64,000 bases of DNA from contig JANSWU010000006.1 of assembly GCA_024743315.1 (NCBI GenBank), positions 62,001 through 126,000 on the forward strand. Reading direction: 5' to 3'. Origin of the DNA: Hyphomonadaceae bacterium. GTDB lineage: Bacteria > Pseudomonadota > Alphaproteobacteria > Caulobacterales > Hyphomonadaceae. Positions within the stretch are counted from its first letter, which is position 1. Each line of letters begins with the position of its first letter. Positions 26,329-35,349 of this stretch are shown here, piece by piece. A model generated the notes under the pieces. That model did not search any database. It was given only the letters and a program-made list of their open reading frames with translations, and was not told the origin of the DNA. Made by a program: the position numbers and the translations under genes.

Positions 26329-27387
26329 CTATTTCTTTGTTTTGGTCGGTTTGATCCTATTTGCGTTCTCCCAAAGGAAGACGAACTCTTCTTTCATAGT
26401 GTCGAAGTAGGCGCTATTTCGTTTAGCGCTGATGAATGGGCTACGCATAGTGCCTCGGGAAACAAGATACGGAACCGATATCGCTGCGTTCTCAGTGAAA
26501 ATTGCCTGATATCCTAGATTATATCGATCTAGGGTCTTCACCTTCGGTTTCAGGCCTTTCAATGAACCCAAGAAATTCATCCAATCCGTCGGCATCCTTC
26601 CGGCGGCATTATGGACCTGCTTGGCTTCGGTTTTGGTTTTCATGGAAAGTGGAAGCGCGGCGTTGTTTTGTCCCATCAAAATGACCCGCACCTCCAGTCG
26701 CTCGTCCCGCTTATTAGCCGATCTGGTTGCGTTTCCCGCGCTTTTCAGTGCTTTCGCAAAAGACTCATTCATGAGCCATCCACTGAGCGAGTAACCCATT
26801 AGATAGACATAGCGTCGCGCCGATCTCACTATCTCGATTGCGACGTCCTCACCTTCAGATGCGCGATCACCAATAGTTTGAAGTGGATCACCGAGAGGAA
26901 CCAGGTGAGGTGCGAACGGCACGATGGGCCGCCGGGAGTTTTCTGCCACGGCATTCATGGATGATCTTAGTAATTTCGCATATGTCCCGTTGAAAATGCT
27001 TTGCGCTTCGAAATCGTAGTAGATGATGCGTTGATCTTTAATATCAAATGGCGCAGCAAATCCCTTTTCCAAAAGAAGAATTACCGGCTTTGCAGCCGAT
27101 TGAGCGATCGCCAATTCGTAGTACACGTTCGGGTTGGACTCTGTGAGAACAGCTATAATCAAATCAGCGGCGAGGATATCCTCATAGATTTGATCCGTGA
27201 TCTTCCCCGGCGCTGTTTTATGATCACCGCGTTCGGGATGATAGACGGGGCCTCCTTGACCAAATGAGTCAGCACAAGCAGGCTTTATTAAGCATTCATA
27301 GACCGTATCTGCGTGCCTGCGTGTTTCGCTTCCCTCCGCACCAATAGGACTAATCACGAAACAGCGTAGCGCTTCAGATTTACTCAT
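26329..27387 (-). CDS. Nucleoside deoxyribosyltransferase-fold (TIR-like) effector with PLD-like domain
   Basis: Residues about 8-135 match the NDT/DRHyd-like fold related to TIR: CFVISPIGAEGSETRRHAD, then ADLIIAVLTESNPNVYYELA with the conserved Glu of the active site, then AAKPVILL. Such domains cleave N-glycosidic bonds of nucleotides and are found as effectors in conflict systems. Residues about 165-340 resemble a PLD-like fold without HKD (RRYVYLMGYSLSGWLM, VRVILMGQN, ending EEFVFLWENA), as in the TIR protein at 23930-25123. The 352-residue protein is soluble. The two neighbours thus appear to pair one sensor type with two different nucleotide-attacking effectors. Confidence 0.85.
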   Translation of the reverse strand: MSKSEALRCFVISPIGAEGSETRRHADTVYECLIKPACADSFGQGGPVYHPERGDHKTAPGKITDQIYEDILAADLIIAVLTESNPNVYYELAIAQSAAKPVILLLEKGFAAPFDIKDQRIIYYDFEAQSIFNGTYAKLLRSSMNAVAENSRRPIVPFAPHLVPLGDPLQTIGDRASEGEDVAIEIVRSARRYVYLMGYSLSGWLMNESFAKALKSAGNATRSANKRDERLEVRVILMGQNNAALPLSMKTKTEAKQVHNAAGRMPTDWMNFLGSLKGLKPKVKTLDRYNLGYQAIFTENAAISVPYLVSRGTMRSPFISAKRNSAYFDTMKEEFVFLWENANRIKPTKTKK

Positions 27388-27479
27388 AAGTCTATTCTTT
27401 GGTTCGTTTGAATCGCGAGAACGTAAATACGATTAATGGTGCACGTCTATCCGATTCACTTTTTACGAGAACGGCCTCG

Positions 27480-29135
27480 CTAAAACGCACCGTTCCAGCC
27501 CTCGGGCCGCAACTTTATGGCCGAACGGATTGAGTGAACGCTGATGCCCTCATTGCATCCGCGATGGACAATTTCCCGATGATGAACCGCAAGCGCTTGG
27601 AGGGTCTTCCAAGACAAGACCGGGCTTCCGGAATTGCCTTCCATAGTCGGGCACTTGTACCAAATTCGCTCAGGAGCACCTTCAGCCCGAGGAACATCAA
27701 TGTCTTCGACGCTTAGATTCTCGATGGCGAGATGCAGGAGGTCAGATCCCATTGGGTGTCCGATTACGGTCACGGGCTCATAGGTATCATCTTCGGGCGC
27801 GACGAGACTTGTGATGGGTTCCGTCTGCGACATGCTTCGCGCCCCGTCCGGCAAGTCCTGCATTCTAAAGATCGTGATATCGTGATCCTCTCTTTTAGAG
27901 CACCACAGCACTTCTCCCAACTTGACCTGTCCAGAGCCCGGAGACTGTGTGAAACGAACTGCGGCTTGAGACGGCTTCAACGTCGTGCCTCCATAGGCAC
28001 TTACAACGTGCTCATTCGTTACAAATACGTGGCCAATGGATGCCCAATCAGGGTTCAATTCTTCACCACGGAAAACCGTGCCCGTGCCAAACCTCGAGGT
28101 TAGATCACCCCCACCTAAGCGCTCAACACGGCCAATGCATTGGCTCAACTGAATCAGTCTTTGAACCCAACCGATTGGAACCGGGCGACCTCCAAACAGT
28201 CCTTCGTAACCGTCAGTGGCCAACCTCTGACGCATTCCGATCAACTCAGACTGCGAAAGTTCAACTCTACTCCCTGGTGTCTGCAACAAATCAGCTGTGA
28301 TTTCATCATATATGGCCTTCAACTCACGTTCGGGTCGGGTCTCGATCTGCCAGAGCTCCATCAATTGTCGCCTTGCAGAATTGAGCGCAAAGGCATTGCT
28401 AGTCTTTTCACAAAAGCGCCCAAAGGCCTTAAGCGCTAAATCAAACTGGCCAAGCGCGAGATAGGCCTCTCCGAGTGACGCAAGTGGCCAAGGATCATCC
28501 GAGTTCTCGGCAAATCGTGCGCCCGCCAACTCGATCACCGCGTTTGCGAGCTGTTGGTTCATCTCTAAATCTATTTGACGGTCAAACGTAGCCGCTTCGA
28601 TCTCATTCAGCGCTAGAAGATTGCAAGCATGCCAATAGCCGGTGTGCTCGGAAAGCTCCCATCCTTGGAGATATGCGCGTCTTGAGGATTCTAGCAATTC
28701 GAGATCGGCTCTGCCCTGCTGTTTGGTTTCAATGAAGAGCTGCTTAAAAGCGCGACCTTCAAGGCCCGAAAATTCCAACAAATCATCACGCGTTACACCA
28801 ATTTGATCTACGGCCGCAGAGATCTCTATGATGGCGGTGGAGAGTTGGCCAAGTTCGATAAGCGCTTGGACGCGCATTTGAGCGGCAAGGGTTGGGACAA
28901 TGCCCCGATGTTTGAGTTCATTCGCAGCGAAACACAGAAGTGCGTGCGCCCGTGTGTCTTTTAGCATTTTCAACAACGCCCGCGCGGGTGCGGAGGCGTT
29001 GCTTCCCAAACCATCGAGTTCAGATACAATGGATAAGAGTTCGGTAACTCCGAATTCTTCCAAGCTCTCGTCTAGGCGCTCTTGAAAAGATCGCAGGCGT
29101 TCTTCGACTCCTTCGATTTCTTCAAATACGGTCAT
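27480..29135 (-). CDS. Trypsin-like serine protease with helical N-terminal domain
   Basis: The 551-residue protein has an alpha-helical, TPR-like N-terminal half (about 1-290; SLGEAYLALGQFDLALKAF is a clear TPR) and a C-terminal trypsin-like peptidase (about 340-545). The catalytic triad is intact: His in TNEHVVSAYGG (about 374), Asp in EDHDITIF (about 418) and Ser in EGNSGSPV (about 502). There is no signal peptide, so it acts in the cytoplasm. Cytosolic trypsin-like domains with TPR partners are known effectors in prokaryotic conflict systems. Its start codon overlaps the stop of the upstream muramidase gene (ATGA), so the two are translationally coupled. The cleavage target is unknown. 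Confidence 0.9.
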   Translation of the reverse strand: MTVFEEIEGVEERLRSFQERLDESLEEFGVTELLSIVSELDGLGSNASAPARALLKMLKDTRAHALLCFAANELKHRGIVPTLAAQMRVQALIELGQLSTAIIEISAAVDQIGVTRDDLLEFSGLEGRAFKQLFIETKQQGRADLELLESSRRAYLQGWELSEHTGYWHACNLLALNEIEAATFDRQIDLEMNQQLANAVIELAGARFAENSDDPWPLASLGEAYLALGQFDLALKAFGRFCEKTSNAFALNSARRQLMELWQIETRPERELKAIYDEITADLLQTPGSRVELSQSELIGMRQRLATDGYEGLFGGRPVPIGWVQRLIQLSQCIGRVERLGGGDLTSRFGTGTVFRGEELNPDWASIGHVFVTNEHVVSAYGGTTLKPSQAAVRFTQSPGSGQVKLGEVLWCSKREDHDITIFRMQDLPDGARSMSQTEPITSLVAPEDDTYEPVTVIGHPMGSDLLHLAIENLSVEDIDVPRAEGAPERIWYKCPTMEGNSGSPVLSWKTLQALAVHHREIVHRGCNEGISVHSIRSAIKLRPEGWNGAF

Positions 29136-30190
29136 TCCACGAGGTCATCGTTGACCCGTGCCATCAAGGCGCCCGGAACCCATTGCGAGGTAATCAATTC
29201 TGTCCAACTGCTGAACAGTGACTCAAACCCATCACCCGTTCCCGCCACAATCAAAGCGTTTAGTCGGTTAGACCAACCCTTTTCAAACGCTTCCAACTTA
29301 GGTCGTTTCGTGACTAATCGCCCGTAAAAATCACTTCGCTCGCTATTCACCGCCTCAAACACCACTTCAGGGTCTGCCGCGTGTACCGCGGCCAGTGTTT
29401 GAGGACCAATGACGCCGTCCTGCTCAACCCCAACCGCCTTTTGCAGGGCCTTCACTGCACGCTGATGTCCGCAGTTCACAGCAAAATCAAAGACCGCGAG
29501 AGCAACACGCTCTGGTAACTCGTCTCCTTTGACTTTGTTCCAATAATCCCGTTCATAGATTTGGTAAGCCTCTTCAGCAGATATCTCGAAAACGTCCTGG
29601 CGCTCGAGACCTTTGCCGTCTCGCCAACTGTCGAATGTAGATTGCGTGATCCCAAGGTTTGTTTTTCCGCCCGGGTCATCTGGATGATCGACTTTGCCCC
29701 CCTCCCATAGCGCAGTGAACTGCATTACACGTAGGAACAGATCAGCCTTCATCGATGGGGCGCCAGGACGAACGTCAACACTATTCGCAGCAGCAACTTC
29801 AACCATCGGATCGAAGGTGATCGGTGCCGGGTCGACAACTGATGCGTCAGCGTCCAAATTTCCAAGGCCTGTTATGGCCACCGTGCTCACCAAGATAGCT
29901 CTCAAGGCAGCACGATTTCCGATCAGGCTTGCGAGATCCGAAAGCCCCTCATATCCATCGCTTCCGCCACTCGTCCCGCTTTTTGAGATCGCGTGCTCGT
30001 TCAGAGACGTTTTTAGCTTAGCCTTCTCTTCATCTGAAAACGCCTCCAATTCATCGATCGCCTCTTTCAATGCGCTCAGAGCCGCAGCATCTTTGAACTT
30101 CGTTTCGCAAAGTTTTGACCAAACCGGCATCAAAGCCGTTTCCGCCTTTTCAATATCAACCGCAACGGCCAGCTGTTTGTCATCTATCAT
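29132..30190 (-). CDS. GH108 N-acetylmuramidase with N-terminal extension and PG-binding domain
   Basis: Residues about 155-245 match the glycoside hydrolase 108 domain: EGGKVDHPDDPGGKTNLGIT, with the catalytic Glu at about 163, and FDFAVNCG. Residues about 246-310 match the associated predicted peptidoglycan-binding domain (GVEQDGVIGPQTLAAV). Phage endolysins of this family hydrolyse the glycan strand. Here the enzyme is preceded by an unusual 150-residue extension: a charged helical part, then a hydrophobic segment (about 95-110) that may be a signal-anchor or SAR-like release helix. Total length is 352 residues, against about 170-200 for typical family members. It is coupled by ATGA to the protease gene. 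Domestication of a phage lysin as a suicide or predation effector is inferred. Confidence 0.88.
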   Translation of the reverse strand: MIDDKQLAVAVDIEKAETALMPVWSKLCETKFKDAAALSALKEAIDELEAFSDEEKAKLKTSLNEHAISKSGTSGGSDGYEGLSDLASLIGNRAALRAILVSTVAITGLGNLDADASVVDPAPITFDPMVEVAAANSVDVRPGAPSMKADLFLRVMQFTALWEGGKVDHPDDPGGKTNLGITQSTFDSWRDGKGLERQDVFEISAEEAYQIYERDYWNKVKGDELPERVALAVFDFAVNCGHQRAVKALQKAVGVEQDGVIGPQTLAAVHAADPEVVFEAVNSERSDFYGRLVTKRPKLEAFEKGWSNRLNALIVAGTGDGFESLFSSWTELITSQWVPGALMARVNDDLVE

Positions 30191-30338
30191 GACTTGAAGT
30201 CCCCTGGATTAAGGAATGCGCCAAACTTTTTTAAGTAAACAGAAATGCTGTTCAGGAGACAAGGAGAACTTTCTCGCCCACGCCAAAATCTAATCGGGAT
30301 GGCCCTGCGCTAATATTGCGCCGCACCCGTCTGAGAGT

Positions 30339-31520
30339 TTACGCAAATAAATCGGCCGTCACGAGATCAGTGCCAAGCGAGGCTCCGAGTTGGTAGCAAT
30401 AGGCCAAGTTCTTTTTGCGACCATTGGCCATATCTCGAAGTCCGTCCCTAATCTTATCCATTTGCGCGCCTTTCAGGCTATGGAGTTTTAGTCGTTCGCG
30501 TATGTCACTACTATTCAACTCGACATCGATATGTTGAAAGCCCAGAATCGGCTTTTCGGTTAAAAGCTCGCCTTCCAGCCCCTCGATTTCCCCGTTAATT
30601 ATGCGTGGGCGTCTCGGGTTAGAGAGTGATTGCAGCATCATGAGCGTATTTCGTTCGCTCTCAGAGATCATGCTACTAAGCGCCGCAATACCTTGCTCAA
30701 CCGTGCGCCGTTTCAAAAAAGCATCAGCTCCGATCCGCTGTCGAAAATACCCCGTGCCGATAGACAAAATGCTCAGCTGGTCGGCACCACGCTTCCAGTT
30801 GAACTTATATGACGGCAGCGTCGCGATCTTTAATGCCGCCAAGGACGGATTGTTTTGTCCACCAATAGCGCCGTCAACAAAAACGCCGTCATCTTTTGGA
30901 AAACCCGCCCGCCCATCAGAAATTGTTATACGCATTGGGGATAGGTATGTCGGCGCCGCGGTGCTGGCGCGGACTAGGTCTTTGAGTTTGTAATGCTTGT
31001 TGGGCAAAAACGATTGATCAAGCCCCGCTTGGAAGAAGCGAGCGTTCGGATGGTTTGTGAGCAACCAAGCAGAATCTGTATCCATTCTCTTGGCGCAAAT
31101 CAGCAGCCCTGTTTTTAACGCCGGCGACCCCAACTCAAGATCTTCTCCTTGTTCATCAACGAGGTGCTGCTCCAAAACATCTTGAAGTTTTTGTGCTTCG
31201 AAGCGTGGCTTGAAAAACCCCAGACGGCGATTTGGTCGGAATAGAATAGGACATAGCTCATCATAAAGCGCTTTAATTCGTGAAACCTCCCACCCCATGG
31301 CGAGGCTAACGGAAATGATCGAGCCTGTAGACGTTCCCGCGATCAGGTCATAGAAGTCAGAAAGAACAATACTCTCATCATCAAACTCTGATCGGATCAT
31401 AGCTTCAAGATGAGCCAAGGTCCCAAGAGTCACTAATCCACGTACGCCGCCACCTGACAAAGACAAAATGCGCTTCGGCCCAACAGTTGGATCGAGATGC
31501 TGCTCAAAAGTTCTGCGCAT
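30339..31520 (-). CDS. Patatin-like phospholipase
   Basis: The protein has the full patatin set: oxyanion hole SLSGGGVRG (about 21-29), nucleophile elbow GTSTGS (Ser about 64) and the DGA dyad motif (about 217). It cleaves acyl chains from membrane phospholipids. I start at the ATG at 31520 because GAGGAAG lies just before it, giving 393 residues; the frame extends 17 codons further to a TTG. Patatins are effectors of CBASS (CapV-type) and other defence systems, but no cyclic-nucleotide synthase is visible in this window. It is likely to be switched by another signal of the island or to stand alone. Confidence 0.9.
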   Translation of the reverse strand: MRRTFEQHLDPTVGPKRILSLSGGGVRGLVTLGTLAHLEAMIRSEFDDESIVLSDFYDLIAGTSTGSIISVSLAMGWEVSRIKALYDELCPILFRPNRRLGFFKPRFEAQKLQDVLEQHLVDEQGEDLELGSPALKTGLLICAKRMDTDSAWLLTNHPNARFFQAGLDQSFLPNKHYKLKDLVRASTAAPTYLSPMRITISDGRAGFPKDDGVFVDGAIGGQNNPSLAALKIATLPSYKFNWKRGADQLSILSIGTGYFRQRIGADAFLKRRTVEQGIAALSSMISESERNTLMMLQSLSNPRRPRIINGEIEGLEGELLTEKPILGFQHIDVELNSSDIRERLKLHSLKGAQMDKIRDGLRDMANGRKKNLAYCYQLGASLGTDLVTADLFA

Positions 31521-31660
31521 CAACTTCCTCATTACAAACACTAATTGAAGCTTGAGTGAATACCGACACAAAGCGTCTCGACAAGCCCGCCGTCCGATAC
31601 ACGTAAAATCCCATTGTTAGACCTATTCACGAGAGTGACGTTCTAATCTTCATCCAAAGA

Positions 31661-32038
31661 CTATTCCTGAATCTCCGCCAGCGCCGATATGACCGCGTTC
31701 ATCAGCGAGTCTTTCATCCGTTCGACTTCCGGAAGCTCTTCATATGGGATCAGCAGCGGATGGGTTTTTGCTTCTGGGTTTTTCAAAGGCCCTTGCTTCC
31801 AGCCGTCGCGAAGCTTCTTGTCCATCCATTGCTCATGTTGCTTAGAAGCGGACGTGTTTGGGTCTTGCAAAACCATCATGACACTGTCCTTAGTCGCAGA
31901 CACCATCCAATCAGGCGCGTCTTCCCAATCTGGGATACTCTCCTGACCATTGGCCAACCTCCAACCTTTGATCGCCTCATGGGCGGTGCGTGCGATTTTC
32001 TCAATCTTAGAAGGGGATACCGCGTCTTTGTTTTGCAA
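31661..32038 (-). CDS. Free-standing RyR-domain protein
   Basis: The 125-residue protein is essentially one RyR (ryanodine-receptor repeat) domain: a helix with IARTAHEAIKGWRLANG, a helix with HEQWMDKKLRDGWKQG, then the diagnostic THPLLIPYEELPEVER near the end. Prokaryotic RyR domains occur in conflict systems and are thought to bind nucleotide-derived or other small ligands. The start is TTG with GGGAGG eight bases upstream; the nearby ATG is out of frame. It is divergent from the TIR-pYEATS gene. A ligand-sensing accessory role is inferred. Confidence 0.85.
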   Translation of the reverse strand: MQNKDAVSPSKIEKIARTAHEAIKGWRLANGQESIPDWEDAPDWMVSATKDSVMMVLQDPNTSASKQHEQWMDKKLRDGWKQGPLKNPEAKTHPLLIPYEELPEVERMKDSLMNAVISALAEIQE

Positions 32039-32223
32039 TCCATGATCCTCCCGGTGCTTAAAACAACGCTAAGGACTGATACACAACGATCAAGGCCGAT
32101 CGGATGCTCGCCTTATTCTTGATATTTGAGATTTCTAAAAATACACCAGCGTACGCTATCAAACTTCAGGCTAAACATGACCATCAAAATTGAACATGAA
32201 AGTCTGCACATGGAAGAAATAAA

Positions 32224-33021
32224 TTGGCAGACGTATTTATAAGCTATCGCACCGAAGACACCGCGTGGATCGCCGGCCGGATCGCCGAGAGATTACAGCT
32301 AGCACTCGATGATCGCTCGGTTTTCCTGGATAAATCGACCATTGAACCTGGTGCTGATTTCATAGATGCCATTGGAGACCACATTGACGATAGTCGTGTT
32401 CTATTAGCTATCATCGGATCGAAATGGACCGACATATTGAAGTCCAAGCAGCACGAACCGGTCGACTATGTTAGAATTGAAATCGAGCAGGCTCTCGCCC
32501 GTGGGATTAGGGTAATTCCGATCACAATTGATGGTACCGTGATGCCGTCGTTCACCGATCTCCCAACTAGTTTAGAAGGGCTCACGCGTTTGCATGCGTT
32601 TAAAATCTCTCCCGATTTTTTTGATGCCGGTATGACAACCTTATCGGAGTTCTTAAAAAACTATTTAGCGCGGGATTTACCCTCGCAACCAGTCGCACCG
32701 TTCTCCGCTGATACGAGCGAAACAGATACAAACATCAAGCTTTCACACCGCACCGAGTATTGGAAAACGGGGAAAGATGGTCGTCCACGCTATCGAATTT
32801 TTGTCTGGATCGAAGCTTCAAGCCGCGACCTCGATCGCATTTCCAAGGTGACCTATTTTCTACATAGAACCTTCAAAAACCCAGTTCGTGAAATCACAGA
32901 TCGTCACAGTAAATTTGAGTTGAGAACGAATGGTTGGGGTGCATTTGAAATTCAAGCCAACGTCGAGTTTTCTCATTCTCAACAGTTACTCAAAACTTCG
33001 CGGATGATCACGTTCGACTAA
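32224..33021 (+). CDS. TIR - pYEATS domain protein
   Basis: TIR spans about 1-155 (ADVFISYRTEDTAWIA, VFLDKSTIEPGADF, VDYVRIEIEQALARGI with the candidate catalytic Glu, and PITIDG). Residues about 175-265 match the prokaryotic YEATS-like domain (VTYFLHRTFKNPVRE, FELRTNGWGAFEIQA). The pYEATS beta-sandwich is known from conflict systems, and eukaryotic YEATS domains read acylated lysines. Start is TTG (ADV...), with GGAAG upstream. The protein is 265 residues and soluble. It probably senses a modified protein or ligand and fires the TIR. It is adjacent to the divergent RyR gene and could share its promoter region. Confidence 0.9.
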   Translation: MADVFISYRTEDTAWIAGRIAERLQLALDDRSVFLDKSTIEPGADFIDAIGDHIDDSRVLLAIIGSKWTDILKSKQHEPVDYVRIEIEQALARGIRVIPITIDGTVMPSFTDLPTSLEGLTRLHAFKISPDFFDAGMTTLSEFLKNYLARDLPSQPVAPFSADTSETDTNIKLSHRTEYWKTGKDGRPRYRIFVWIEASSRDLDRISKVTYFLHRTFKNPVREITDRHSKFELRTNGWGAFEIQANVEFSHSQQLLKTSRMITFD

Positions 33022-33078
33022 TTCCTCTACACCGAATAACCTGACACTTAGGTCAAGTGCCACTAAGCTCTCGTCGCA

Positions 33079-35313
33079 TCAATTGAAATTAGGGAGCTCT
33101 CGCGCTGGCAAGGAGTCCCAATAGTCGAGACACCAATCAACGTCTTGATAGCCCGGGGCACAGATTATATCTTCGTGCAAGGGGAACTTTCTGGACCGAT
33201 AACTAGAGTTTAAGTCTTCAAGAAGCTGAGAATATACATTTTCCGACTTCAGCTCATGGTTTAATTTCACAACAGCGTCTTCAGCGAGATCCTGAAAGTC
33301 CGGGTTTGGGATGTAAGTCCAAAATACATCGTGAGAGATTGTTGTTTCGCCGCTATAGAGCGCCTGCCTCAGTAACGTCACGCCCGCTGCACGGTCGTTT
33401 GGAAAATGATCTGTGGCCAAGTAAAGCTTCGCCAAAGCCAAAGCCGATAATACGTGACCGTTCTCATACGCTTTTGTGTAATACTCCTCAGCGACTTGAA
33501 AGTCTGGTGAACCGTCCACCAAGCCGGTTTCATACATCCACCCCAGTTGAGTTGCGCTTAAAGGAGCCGTAGCGGTAAACTTAGCGGCCGATTTGAAACG
33601 TTGAATGGCTTCATCACTGTCTTCATTCGTCCCAATTCCATGCCTTTTCATCACTCCGATGTTGTACATCGCCCGAGGGAAAGTGATTGCGTCTTCAAAA
33701 TAAGCAAGTGCGCGTTCAGGTTGTGGCTCTCCGTTCACACCAGAGAAGTAAAAACTACCCAAAGCACTTTTCGCGATAACATCTCCTCGTGATGCGGCCA
33801 GCTCTAAAAGCGCCTCAGCTCGAGCGAAATCCTGCACATACGCTCCTCCATTAGTGTATTCCGTGGCCAGCTGTACAATAGCTCGGCTTTGTCCCAAGAG
33901 AGCGGCTGCCTCGAAATTCTCAATCGCCCGAACCTTGTTGCGTTGCGCGTTGTATGCGCGACCAAGATTGTATTTCATCCTAGGACTACCAGGTGCTAGG
34001 AGAACCGCGTTAGAACAAGCCTTTGTGGCAGGCTCGGGGTTTTTGCGAATTAAACCGATGGTGAGCGCCGATTGTCCGTCTGCAAATGTACCTGGAGGGA
34101 TTGTTGTGTCAGCGTAGTGACCCGCTAGCTGGTCGCACAGCATAATTGCTTCCAATACGACGGGGTCTTCGTACGTCGGCTCGGTCGCAAAGATTATACT
34201 CCCAGGGTCGAATTCGGATTTTGTACTTGCTATCGCTGCTTCGCGGGAAAAAAGAAATTGTAACAGTGCGATCAACACGATCAAAAAAAGCAAGAAGCCC
34301 ACAGCGACCTTAAGCAATTTGCCAGATCCACTCAGTTCACTTTCGTTTTCTATTCGGGGACCATCGTTTCGTTGACCGGCTTGTCGCGCCTCACCGAGGC
34401 CACCCACGACTGGGTCACTTTGATAGCCGGACTGAAGAGCCGGATGGGTATTGCGATCGTTTAATACGGTGCCTGCACGCTGATGCTTCTCCAGCTTCTG
34501 CTCTATGTACTCTTTTTCAACTGTACCAACCGCAGCCATCGCCTCTCCTAGAGTTTTTTCAGTAGATTTTTCCAACGCAGCGAATAGTGGCGATCGCTCT
34601 TTCGCGAGGCGACGAAAATGGAATACGGCCTCATAGCTTCTCTGGTCTATGCTAGACCAGTCTTTCAGCTGACGAAGCCGCTTTCCGGCTTCAAAGGCAT
34701 ATTTGCTCGTCGGAAAATGCTCCTTAAATTCCTGATAGTCTCTTGGGTCTAAACTACTTTCTATGCTCAGCCACATCTTTGCACCACCGTCATTACTCGC
34801 GCGCGATGGGGCAGGCCCTTCTGGAGTAGAAGGCACGCTTGCCGAGGGTTTAAGTTCGATTGGTAATCCTCTCACCAACCTCGCAACATCTGCATCGAAA
34901 GAGAGACGCTGAATTGGGACGCCGTTTCGGCGCGATAGTGGCTTTAGGTCATCCGGTAATTCTTCGGCAGATGGTACCTGGACACCATCTAAGAGCACCG
35001 GCACGACTGAAATGCCTCGCTTCAAAGCAGAAGCTATTTCAATCCGAACGAAGTCTCCGGGATCGTCGATGCGACGATGTCCTGGCGCCAATTCCTCAGA
35101 AAGCCATCTATCGCCGATTACGGCGAGAAGTACCTCGCACTGACCAACCTTCCCATCTAAGTATTCCACGAAATCGACACCGAAAGGGATGTTATCAACG
35201 TCGATAAATATATTGGTTTCGGCGTCATCGACGTGAGGCTTCAAAGCATTGTAAAGCTTGTCCGCTTGGTACTGACTGTCGCTGCGCCTGTAAGAAATGA
35301 AGATCTTCGCCAT
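33079..35313 (-). CDS. TIR - membrane helix - Sel1-repeat protein (744 aa)
   Basis: I place the start at ATG 35313 (GGGA before it), giving the common AKIFISYRRSDSQYQAD opening. TIR covers about 1-160, with Glu in DFVRIEIASAL. Next comes a helical juxta-TIR module (about 185-260, SLDPRDYQEFKEHFP) shared with the gene at 36657-38135. A membrane helix follows (about 333-357), then an extracytoplasmic part. The latter begins with CDQLAGHYADTTIPPG and an SPRMKYNLGRAYNAQ segment, continues with Sel1 repeats and closes with a tail containing FWTYIPNPDF and RKFPLHEDIIC. TIR would be cytoplasmic and the Sel1 part periplasmic, that is, an envelope sensor with a TIR output. Closest relatives are at 38424-40160 and 40321-41991. 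Confidence 0.9.
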   Translation of the reverse strand: MAKIFISYRRSDSQYQADKLYNALKPHVDDAETNIFIDVDNIPFGVDFVEYLDGKVGQCEVLLAVIGDRWLSEELAPGHRRIDDPGDFVRIEIASALKRGISVVPVLLDGVQVPSAEELPDDLKPLSRRNGVPIQRLSFDADVARLVRGLPIELKPSASVPSTPEGPAPSRASNDGGAKMWLSIESSLDPRDYQEFKEHFPTSKYAFEAGKRLRQLKDWSSIDQRSYEAVFHFRRLAKERSPLFAALEKSTEKTLGEAMAAVGTVEKEYIEQKLEKHQRAGTVLNDRNTHPALQSGYQSDPVVGGLGEARQAGQRNDGPRIENESELSGSGKLLKVAVGFLLFLIVLIALLQFLFSREAAIASTKSEFDPGSIIFATEPTYEDPVVLEAIMLCDQLAGHYADTTIPPGTFADGQSALTIGLIRKNPEPATKACSNAVLLAPGSPRMKYNLGRAYNAQRNKVRAIENFEAAALLGQSRAIVQLATEYTNGGAYVQDFARAEALLELAASRGDVIAKSALGSFYFSGVNGEPQPERALAYFEDAITFPRAMYNIGVMKRHGIGTNEDSDEAIQRFKSAAKFTATAPLSATQLGWMYETGLVDGSPDFQVAEEYYTKAYENGHVLSALALAKLYLATDHFPNDRAAGVTLLRQALYSGETTISHDVFWTYIPNPDFQDLAEDAVVKLNHELKSENVYSQLLEDLNSSYRSRKFPLHEDIICAPGYQDVDWCLDYWDSLPARELPNFN

Positions 35314-35349
35314 CCGTTCCCGCACCAGAAAATGCTCACTTTCTTGCAC

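Noticed and set aside
30339-31520. CBASS system around the patatin
   Set aside because: No CD-NTase, E1/E2/JAB or HORMA/TRIP13 gene is visible between 19 and 47 kb.
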